A stretch of 64,000 nt of DNA, from positions 11,222,001-11,286,000 of the forward strand of contig NC_053202.1 in assembly GCF_905163445.1 (NCBI RefSeq), given 5' to 3'. Numbering within the stretch: position 1 is the stretch's first letter; every line of letters begins with the position of its first letter. The stretch comes from Pararge aegeria. Taxonomy: Eukaryota; Arthropoda; Insecta; Lepidoptera; Nymphalidae. A program made the position numbers and the translations under genes. A model generated the notes under the pieces. It ran no database searches. It worked only from the letters and a program-made list of their open reading frames with translations, and had not been told where the DNA came from. Of this stretch, positions 9,901-18,196 are shown one piece after another.

Positions 9901-10423
9901 ATAATACGTGCTAAACTAGCACGAAATCCATAATAATATTATAAATGCGAAAGTGTATTTGTTTGTCCATCAATAACGCAGCTACAGAGCAACGGACTGA
10001 CGTAATTTTTGGCATAGAGATGAATCATGCCCACCTCTAAAACTTATAAAATTACCCCTGTTCACTGGATATTTCATAGATAAGTCTAAAAACTTACGTA
10101 ATAAAAATATTAATCCAAATTAAATAACATTTAAAACAAAAATCAAAATATGCAACCCGCTAATTTTGAAGTCGATTGTTTGAATAAGTGAGGGAATGTG
10201 TGTGCTAGAGTCTATGTATTTGTGTGTGTGTGAGTGAGCGTGTGTTTATTTGTATAATTGGATGTGTGTGGTTGCCAGTCAATATTATTGACAATATTTT
10301 TATTAATTGCTCACTATGCCCCGTCCCACACATAGGCAATTTTATTGACCACCATACGGAATATTGTCCAAAACCTTTAAATAATTGGTGATTATAAAAA
10401 TCATATAATATTTTCATTGTTAG

Positions 10424-10495
10424 GACATTGGTTGACTACGGCCTACACCCTCATCGTCCTGAGAGGAGATCCGTGGACTGTAGTGGACCGGTAAT
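10424..10495 (+). mobile_element. SINE-2 fragment
   Basis: GACTACGGCCTACACCC and GACTGTAGTGGACCGGTAAT; diverged terminal part only. Confidence 0.6.
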
Positions 10496-10900
10496 ACTTT
10501 GATAGCGACAGATAAAATTCGGACTAACAATAATATATCAATAATATAAGTGAGCTGACCTCTGCAATAACACAAATGTTAGCGTGATACTTACGACGTG
10601 TAAATTACAGGCGTTATTTGTTAATTGGTTAAACGAAGTGCTGAATTTGATTCAACATAATTAACATGATGTTACAATACAGCACGATAATTATTAGGTA
10701 ATGCAGAATTTAGCGTATTTGCTTCGGTACCTAACCTACCTATAACATTAGAAATACTAAGAGGCGGTGCTTTTAAATGTTCCAAAAACAAAACGGAGTA
10801 TTTCGAGTCCATATTAGGAAGACACTAATGCCTGTAGTAGGCTGGTAAATTTTGTCATATTTCTATAATTTATAATAATGATGATTATATGACAAAAAAA
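10496..10900. other. unassigned AT-rich stretch
   Basis: No coding or repeat signal recognised. Confidence 0.35.
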
Positions 10901-11019
10901 GAATTCTCCATACTTGCATCGCAGAGGTCGTACAGCGAATGCACCTTACGACTTCATTAGAGCGCGTCAAGCGGCCGGTCACGACGCGCCTCGCGAGCCT
11001 CGGTCGGAACTGAACTGGT

Positions 11020-11850
11020 TGTGGTCGACTCACAACTGTGTCCAAGCGCACCGATATTGCTACCTATAGAAACTTTATAAGAGATACAAGTTTGGTTCCA
11101 ATTTTTAATGTCTTTAGTAGTTTCAGGAAAGTAAAATATTTCTGGACGACTCACAACAGCTGTGTCCAGACACAAAGATATTGCTTCCTTCGGCACTTTA
11201 TTAACGAAAGGAAACAAAAGGTTGTTTCTAATATTTAATTTCACTTTAGTAGTTTCAGGAAACTGAACTTTCTTTATCAAGACACAAGGATATTGCTTTA
11301 TTTGGACAATATCGTATAACAAAAGGAAATAAAAGATTGATTCCAATATTAACTGTCACTTTGGATCTTTCAGGAAACTTAATTTTAAGTGGACGACTCA
11401 CAAATGTGTCCAGGCACAAAGATCACAGGATCACAGTTCAAAGATCAGGCTTCATTACGACACTTTAGTATAACGAATAATAAAATATATGATTCTAATA
11501 TTTAATGTCACTTAAGTAGAGGTAAGAGGAAACTGAACTATTTTTTGACGACTCACAACTGTGTCCAGACACAAAGACATTGCTTCCTTACGACACTTTA
11601 GTATAACGAAAGGAAATAAAAGATTGATTCTTATATTTAATGTCACTTTAGTAGTAACAGGAAACTGACCTCTTTGTGGACGACTCACAACTGTGTCCAG
11701 ACACAAAGATATTTCTACCTTAGGGATCTTTAGTATAATGATAGGAGATAATGAACGATTATTTCCAGTATTTAATTTCACTTTAATAGTTTCAGGAAAC
11801 TGAACTATTTGTGGACGTCTCACAACTGTGTCCAGAGCCAGACACAAGAC
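11020..11850 (-). repeat. tandem array, ~132-138-bp unit, partly open on minus strand
   Basis: About seven units each carry GACGACTCACAACTGTGTCC plus TTTCAGGAAACTGAACT. Unit starts lie near 11022, 11141, 11262, 11391, 11539, 11673 and 11811. On the minus strand two frames (11847-11512 and 11346-10957) read through consecutive units as a 44-45-residue repeat with consensus SLCLDTVVSRP, QFPETTKVKLN, IRNNLLFPFV. Measured unit lengths in these frames are 45, 44 and 44 codons. A stop at about 11512 replaces a lysine codon of the repeat, and homologous residues (VTLNIRI) continue after it. It could be a decayed repetitive gene or a satellite with a unit divisible by three. Confidence 0.75.
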
Positions 11851-12540
11851 ACACTATCGAAAAGAGATAAAAGATAGCATGACAATATTAAATGACACTT
11901 ATTTGTTTCGTAACGAACAGTAAAACCCCACCATGTCAGTCCGTATGCAGGACTGGATCACGTGGCCGATCCATTTGCAGCGAGTACGACAGGTTGGTAT
12001 TATTTCCCCGAAGTTATTCACCGCTGCTTATGAGGACGTCTTCAAGCTTCTGGACTTGGCATAACCATAAAAGGCGAGGATATCGATGAAAAATAATAGT
12101 GTTTGTTTGCTCAAAACTGTTCGTACAGCGAAAAACTTAGCTCGTATAGGAGTGCCTTAAGTTCTCGCTTATAAAACAAAAATACTAAGAAGCAATGCTA
12201 AGTAAGCACGAACTCTGGTGTTAAGGTGGTGAGGTGGCTTACTAATGGCACGCCTCAGACATCTTGTGATGGTATCGACAGGATTAAAGGAAATAATTAC
12301 AATAGATTCGAACCGCGATACTCTCGTCTCGCCCTTTATTTAAGCCCAATAAAGGTTAGCCAGATTTGGTATTTGGATTCGTGTTTATTTGAATATCTCG
12401 TGTATTTTGCGTTTCAATTAACTCGTGCGCGGTGCTTGGAATTCTTACTCAGGTGTTGGGTTATAAATAAATAATTAACTTGAGCAATACAACGAATTTA
12501 TTTAAATTAAAGTAGTATAGCAATATTTACAAAATACAAA
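11851..12540. other. unassigned stretch
   Basis: No recognised repeat; short frames without family resemblance. Confidence 0.35.
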
Positions 12541-12542
12541 TT

Positions 12543-12952
12543 AAAATTAAAATTCAAATATGTTTTATTCATGTAGACCTTATCACAGGCAATTATGAAA
12601 CAATCATACATTTAACATGTTAACACTGATGTAAGATTATGGTGATAACTGCATTCGTTAACATAAAACTAAAGTAGGAAGGGTTCCAAAGACGCTTTGG
12701 TCTAAGAAGAGCACAAAATAAACTTAGTCAGGTTTTTTTTTATGGTATCTCCATCTCACAGTAGAGTTAATGTTTAGCTATGAATTTCATACCCAAGCTT
12801 TTTTATCATACATGTAAATCCTTAATATTATAATAGGATTTTTCTATAAGCTTGCGTTTTATATTAACTTGGAACTTATTGAGAGACATCTTAAGAATTT
12901 CATCTGATAATTTGTCATTGTATATAAAATTATATACAATGTCCCTTAAATA
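12543..12952 (-). mobile_element. LINE-B 3' end, minus strand
   Basis: 3' tail (GTAGACCTTATCACAGGCAA ... TATGGTGATAACTGC) followed, on the minus strand upstream, by the C-terminal ORF2 region like that at 34294-34482. Frameshifted and dead. Confidence 0.75.
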
Positions 12953-13160
12953 AGCGATTAAAATATCAATAGCTACAACGGTGAAGGAGTTTTCCTATAG
13001 TGAGGATACCTTCATGCTTGAGAGTTCTCCATATTGTTCTCAAAGGTGTCCGGAGTCCACCAATCCGCACTGGGCCAGTGTGGTGGACTACGGTCTTAAC
13101 CCTTTCTCATTGTGGGAGGAGACCCGTTCCCTGTAGTGGGCCGGTAATGAGTTGATAGTG
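12953..13160 (+). mobile_element. SINE-2 copy, headless
   Basis: AGCGATTAAAATATCAATAG through CGCACTGGGCCAGTGTGGTG and CCTGTAGTGGGCCGGTAATG. It abuts LINE-B directly. Confidence 0.8.
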
Positions 13161-13421
13161 TCGAATTGGTTGTTATAATAAACGTATTTCCACAGCAACA
13201 CCTGATTCAGTCGCCAGACGTGTCTGCCAAAGGTAATAAGTTAATAAGGCCAAGCTCGCGTAATTACAAATTAGAACACGTCGCGTGCGCAGATGACTGC
13301 GCTGATACGTACCGACTGGGCTATTCTACTAATGCAAAAGAATACATACACGTAAAGAAAGTGTTCAGTTCTTATGCAGTGATCGTGGTCGTCACTATTA
13401 AAGTTTTATATTTTTACTAGC

Positions 13422-13585
13422 TGTATGCCTGCATTTTATAATCGTTGGGAACCGTTTTTTTCCTGGAATAAGAAGCCGATGTTACTCTTCGTTAATTCGT
13501 TTCTTAGTTTGCTTAGTTAGGGTGTGAAGGAAGGAGAAACAAACAAACATTTTTCGCATTTATAAAATTAAGTTAGGATTGCACA
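13422..13585 (+). mobile_element. RTE-like non-autonomous copy
   Basis: AGCTGTATGCCTGC, GGGAACCGTTTTTTTCC, GTTAGGGTGTGAAGGAAGG, TTTTTCGCATTTATAAAATT. Compare 49264-49473. Confidence 0.6.
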
Positions 13586-13599
13586 AATATAAATTTTAC

Positions 13600-13812
13600 A
13601 AGCTGTGTACTGTATTCTTCTTCCGCGTTTTTACGGTTTTTACAAATTCCGTGGGAACCGTTTTTTCCAGGGAGACAATGAAGCTTATGTTACTCTCCAT
13701 CCTTTTAACTAACTAAAAAAAATCAAAATGCCAAAAATTAACTCGATTGGTTGCTTAGTTAAGGTGTGAAGCATAGACAAAAAAAAATACACTTTCGAAT
13801 TTATAATATTAG
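13600..13812 (+). mobile_element. RTE-like copy, in tandem with the previous one
   Basis: Repeats the same order (AAATTCCGTGGGAACCG, GTTACTCTCCATCC, GTTAAGGTGTGAAGCATAG, TTATAATATTAGTTATT), so 13422-13812 is a two-copy tandem. Confidence 0.6.
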
Positions 13813-13845
13813 TTATTATTAATTTAATACTACTTACTTCTTGGA

Positions 13846-13912
13846 GGATTATCTACGATCTAAGCCCTACTAATTCTGACAGGAGATCCGTGATTTGAAG
13901 TAAACCGATAAT
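13846..13912 (+). mobile_element. SINE-2 terminal fragment, degraded
   Basis: Remnant of the CTACGGCCTAAACCCTTCT...GGAGACCCGTG...GTAGTGGGCCGGTAATGG order with many substitutions. Confidence 0.4.
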
Positions 13913-14139
13913 GGTTTCTTAACAGTAACAAAAAAAAATTAAGATCCGATATTGTTAAATTTTCGATGAATAACCCTGTTGCAGCGCGCTGGGTCCCAAG
14001 AAAGCTGTAATAGCCTTAATACGCATGCGCAGAGGTGAGCAGAGTGCAAACTGAACCATCTTATCTATTTGACAACTTTATTCTAAAGGGTTATACATTT
14101 TACATTTTCTTTATACTAATTAAATAAACTACGTTGTTG

Positions 14140-14390
14140 AATTGAATGTTTGACTGAAGCTGTTGAGAATACGAAATTAATTATTGAAACGTTTAAACTA
14201 CAACTACAACTAATACAAACATGGAGCCTCACGAAACAAAATATACTGAAACTTGAGACCTGTCAACACAGTATGGAGCGAAGCATGCTTAACGTCATAT
14301 TAAAAGACAAAATTAATTTAGAAAAACTAAAAAATGTAACTAAAATCAAAGACGTTACGAAAGGTCATTCAATATTCTCTGAGTAGATAC
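14140..14390 (+). pseudogene. RTE-clade ORF2 C-terminal relic
   Basis: The frame reads HSMERSMLNVILKDKINLEK followed by LKNVTKIKDV. This parallels the RDQIRNEEIRRRTRVTDIA segment of the better relic at 52690-53065. Only the region downstream of the RT core survives, and it is diverged. Confidence 0.55.
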
Positions 14391-14589
14391 GTCAACAATT
14401 CACTTAACAATGATGTCCACCCGTCGTGGAATATTTACGATATCTATTAAGATAAGCGTAGGGGGTAATGAAGATATTTTAAGTAGCTCCGACGAGGGTT
14501 GCATATTCAGAATTGAACAAACCCCCAATAAAATTTAAGAAAAAAATTAAGCTAAGGTTAGGACGACATAAATATATAATAAATTAATT

Positions 14590-14843
14590 AATATACTACG
14601 ACAATACACACATCGCCACCAAGCCCCAAAGTAAGCGTAGCTTGTGTTATGGGTACTAAGATGACTGTTGAATATTTTTATGAATAATATACATAAATAA
14701 ATAGTATCAACAATATACTTATAAACACCCAGACACTAAAAACATTCATGCTCATCACACAAACATTTTCCAGTATTGGGAATCGCACTCACGGCTTTAG
14801 ACTCAGAAAGCAGGGTCGCTGCAAACTGCTCCAATGGGCCGTC
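14590..14843 (-). mobile_element. SINE-1 copy, minus strand
   Basis: TACTACGACAATACACACAT through GGGAATCGCACTCACGGC to ATGGGCCGTC. Full length, with a small tandem expansion (AATAAATAGTATCAACAATA) in the middle. Confidence 0.88.
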
Positions 14844-15029
14844 AAATAAAATCGAGCTAGTAATGTCACAGAAAGATGCGGCGGGCCGGTTGAGAGAAGA
14901 TGACGTGGAATCTCAACCAATACGTCGAACGACTTACTCGCGAACACCGCCTGCCCCGGGCTATGGATGCAGGGAATCCGTCACCTGTTGGAGATAAGTC
15001 CTCGTTTGAAGGCGCACCCTGTGTTCCCT

Positions 15030-15235
15030 TGCGCCTTCGGATATTGTAGTGGCATTTTAGTACGTCTCAGAGGAGGGTCTGCAACAGCGGGCGCCGCTAG
15101 CTGGGTAAGCATTCCCGTGTCCCAGCCAACAGGCGACTGGTTGGAACACTGTGGGGTTTTAGTCGGTACGAGTACGAGACATTCACGCCTCATTGTGGCG
15201 CGGAGCACGGTCTACTACAGGTCATTGGCCTCCTC
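15030..15235 (+). mobile_element. R1-like LINE 3' UTR fragment
   Basis: GGAACACTGTGGGGTTTTAG, TCGGTACGAGTACGAGACAT and TTGTGGCGC. In several R1-type lepidopteran LINEs the 3' UTR has a similar order. No coding part is preserved. Confidence 0.45.
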
Positions 15236-15352
15236 TCAGAATGAGACGAAGAGAACGGCCTTAAATAACACTGGGCAATTGAGGATAGGAAGACTACACA
15301 AGCCTTTGAGATCGTTATGGAGAACTCTCCACTGTCAAAGCAAGTGATATTT
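15208..15352 (-). mobile_element. SINE-2 fragment, minus strand
   Basis: CTACTACAGGTCATTGGCCT, CTCTCAGAATGAGA, GGCCTTAAATAACACTGGGC and CAAGCAAGTGATATTTTGAT-like blocks in reverse SINE-2 order. Confidence 0.5.
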
Positions 15353-15399
15353 TGATCGCTAAAATTAAAAACGCGCACAGCTGTAATAAGTTAGAGAGG

Positions 15400-15600
15400 C
15401 GGGCCGGGAATCAATCTTGGTTTCCCCGAAAGGAATGCTAAGGCTTTAGAACTATCCATGGGGATTTCCCCACGAGAAAAAAAAGGACGAGATAAAGTGA
15501 GTGACGGGGAGTGGGTGGATGAGGAAGGCTGTGGACCGGGTGTGGTGGCGCTTCTTGGGAAAGGCGCTATGTTCAACAGTGGACGCTCACAGTATGATAA
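15400..15600 (+). pseudogene. LINE 3'-end relic
   Basis: Ends GCGCTATGTTCAACAGTGGA, like the 'CAGCAGTGGACG' stop region of the RTE relics. The preceding GC-rich stretch reads GPGINLGFPERNAKALEL in one frame. Unclear which LINE clade. Confidence 0.35.
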
Positions 15601-16149
15601 TAAAAATTCAAGTTTATTGGTTGCTTGAATAGGGCGTGAACGAAATAAAAACAAACGAATACATTTTCTAATTTGAAATATTACTGAGGATTTTATCACC
15701 AATATATACCTCGAGTATAACTCTCTGTATTGCCCGGTGAGTGTCTCTTCTTATGAGACCTATAGTTAGCTACCGTGTTTCGGAGCTATAACAGTTAAAT
15801 GACTTTGTTCTGCAGTTAATTTTAAAATTAAGTCATTAAATATTAAACATTGATAATAAAGGGTTTCGTTGATTGGACCAGGCTCCGAAGCCACATAAAA
15901 CTTCTTAATTGTATTGATTAAGCGTTTCAGACGTAGGGGCTGACAAGCAAACATACAATTAGCGTTATTGCAAGCTCTTATAAAATAATTTTAACGGGGA
16001 GTCCGATTTATAAACGAAAGCGACATAAATAAAAGCATCATTTATTTGGAGCCTGTTCCACGCCCTACAACGTGCCGTCCGTGTCCAACAACAAAAGCTT
16101 GTGCCGCGATCGAATTTGCAGTTGCGGTCGCCAAAAGTTTTGCTTTGGA

Positions 16150-16250
16150 CTCATCATCATCATCATCATCATCAACTTATTCACAGTCCACTAACACGAC
16201 CCTCCTCTCAGAATGAGAATGCATTAGGGCGTAGTCAATGCCGGATTAAA
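16150..16250 (-). mobile_element. SINE-2 terminal fragment with (CAT)n tail
   Basis: CATCATCATCATCATCATCA is the reverse of the SINE-2 GATGATG tail, followed by CCTCCTCTCAGAATGAG and TTAGGGCGTAGTC. Confidence 0.6.
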
Positions 16251-16259
16251 CACGTAGCA

Positions 16260-17149
16260 AGAGTATCAATTGCTACGGGCCCCGCGCGAAACGGGGACCC
16301 GCAAATTTAATACCGCTCATCTCTATCTTACTGACTGACAGCAGACAGACACGCACACGCACACAGTCATTGCCTATAGTAATTTACTACACTATTAATT
16401 ACCCACAAAATTGTAACCTATACCTAGATGGCAAATACGTATTGTATTTAAGATACGCATTTAAGATACGTATTGAGAACCCATGGCAGATCAAGCAGCT
16501 TAAATTTGACAAACGCAAATAACTCTGAAAAGTTATTACTGCGTGTTACTACACACACTTTAAGCCACCGCTTATAAGCTATCACCACTTTTACACTCAG
16601 TCTGCATATTATATAAAAATCGCTATAAGCTTACTCTTACACCACACAATATCTACCTAATAAAATACTGAAATGTTCTCAATCAACGGCCCGTACAGTT
16701 GTTAACGGACATAAAATTTGACACGTTACTTTTAAAGGTGATTTAGTTAAATACTAGAGTTGCGGTTCAACTTCAACGTCCTATTAGTAATTAAATTAAA
16801 CAGTTTTCTTTGTTTTACTTTATAAATAGTTTATTTTATTCTTCACAAAAAATATTGTCCCTCGCGACTTCGCCGCGTAAAAGTCAATCTTAAAAGATAG
16901 GCATATGTTGTCCCAAAAGCCAGGCTTTTTTAGAACTTTTAAAGTGGAAAAATTTTTTCATACTTGATTTTATCGAAACTTTCACCGCATACGCAGCGCA
17001 CTTTAAAGGAACCTCTCAAAAGGAAAAAAAAGCCCGATTTTGAAATATTCTGTGTTGTTGCTATGCTCCTATGTCTTAGCATGATTATAATTTCTCAAAT
17101 CAGACTTGTACGTTAAAAAACCAGCCGTCCAGTTGCAGTATAGATAAAT
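16260..17149. other. unassigned stretch upstream of the LINE
   Basis: No gene recognised. CGCGACTTCGCCGCG near 16866 may be an RTE-like fragment. Confidence 0.3.
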
Positions 17150-17190
17150 AACCTAGATGACGACTGCAGCGCCATCTGTCGGGCCGATTT

Positions 17191-17418
17191 GTGAATCTAA
17201 ACCATCCAGGGTGCCACGCAAACGAGAAAAAGAGGGATCATAATACCCCCACCCCGTCCCCGTGTACTGCAACGACGACAAGGAGGGTGGGAACAAACCT
17301 ACCGCCCTGCGACCGGCCCACACACCGTCACTGCTACTGTGACTACGATGGCACCACCGCCACCTTCCAGGCATCAAGGGCCAACAACGCTTGCCCCACC
17401 TGCAAACCCTCCGACTGA
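17191..17418 (+). CDS. possible N-terminal part of LINE ORF1, in another frame
   Basis: A 75-codon frame starting in the 5' region whose C-terminus has CYCDYDGTTATFQ...ACPTC, cysteine pairs that could bind zinc. It ends at 17418 while the ORF1 frame at 17339 continues in the next register. A single-base indel in the overlap 17339-17418 would make one longer ORF1. Alternatively it is a chance frame in C-rich sequence. Confidence 0.3.
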   Translation: MNLNHPGCHANEKKRDHNTPTPSPCTATTTRRVGTNLPPCDRPTHRHCYCDYDGTTATFQASRANNACPTCKPSD

Positions 17419-18196
17419 GAGAGGACAAGTACCCCACCGCAGAAGGAAGCGACGGTTCAGAGGAGCCCGCTCAAGATGTCCAGAACCCGCGGCCGCCTCC
17501 ACACCACAACCAAGACCAAATATGGCGGGAGAAAGTGAACCCATATCACGGGTAATACAAACCCCTGCCCCGCCACACACACATACGCAGAACATCACCC
17601 AGGCGTTGACACGCTCGGCCCCCTCGGAGCCTGTGCAGACCGCTACTCAAGACTATGTGCACGTGCTTACCAAACCAACCGAGCACACAGCCACTCCAGT
17701 ACCCACTAGGACAGCTGCTCCAACTACCACAGACGACCACCATCAGCTGCTATCGCACATGACTGCTCCAGCTGCAGCACGGGCACCAACAGAAGTGCAA
17801 GTGCATGACCCCACACCGACGAGAATGTACACTACAGCTCGCTGTCAAAGATCCCCGCAGCAACCCACAGGGACGGCTGCCCCTGACCAATCAGCAACCA
17901 AGGCACCCACATCAACGCAGTACCAACATCCTACAAACCGACCTTGTCGCCGCGACCAACGACCTGGTTCCATTCCACGACCTGGCCAATGCCCCACCCA
18001 GACGCCGTCTATAATTCCGCCCCAAGCCCAGCCACATCAGGGGGAAGCCAGGAGCAACCCGGACGTAATGGTCATAGTCCGGGTTGTGATGGAAGCCCTA
18101 ATGACCGGCTTTACTGCCTACCTACAAGGCAACGGGATCATGCCGGCTATCATGGCGGGAATGGCTGTAGTCACACGGTACTTCCAAGCCTACTAA
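17339..18196 (+). CDS. LINE ORF1 (gag-like), low complexity
   Basis: 285 codons. Residues 1-230 are rich in P, T, A and Q, with a basic block RRRKRRFRGARSR around residue 36 that could bind RNA or act as a nuclear signal. The last about 45 residues are hydrophobic and aliphatic. The CCHC zinc knuckles usual in Jockey ORF1 are not visible, so the protein is either shortened, frameshifted near the start or unusually diverged. Its stop (18194-18196) lies just where the endonuclease domain of ORF2 begins in the -1 frame, so ORF2 expression may involve reinitiation or -1 frameshifting. No slippery site is obvious. The position upstream of ORF2 is the main reason for the ORF1 call. Confidence 0.6.
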   Translation: MTTMAPPPPSRHQGPTTLAPPANPPTERGQVPHRRRKRRFRGARSRCPEPAAASTPQPRPNMAGESEPISRVIQTPAPPHTHTQNITQALTRSAPSEPVQTATQDYVHVLTKPTEHTATPVPTRTAAPTTTDDHHQLLSHMTAPAAARAPTEVQVHDPTPTRMYTTARCQRSPQQPTGTAAPDQSATKAPTSTQYQHPTNRPCRRDQRPGSIPRPGQCPTQTPSIIPPQAQPHQGEARSNPDVMVIVRVVMEALMTGFTAYLQGNGIMPAIMAGMAVVTRYFQAY

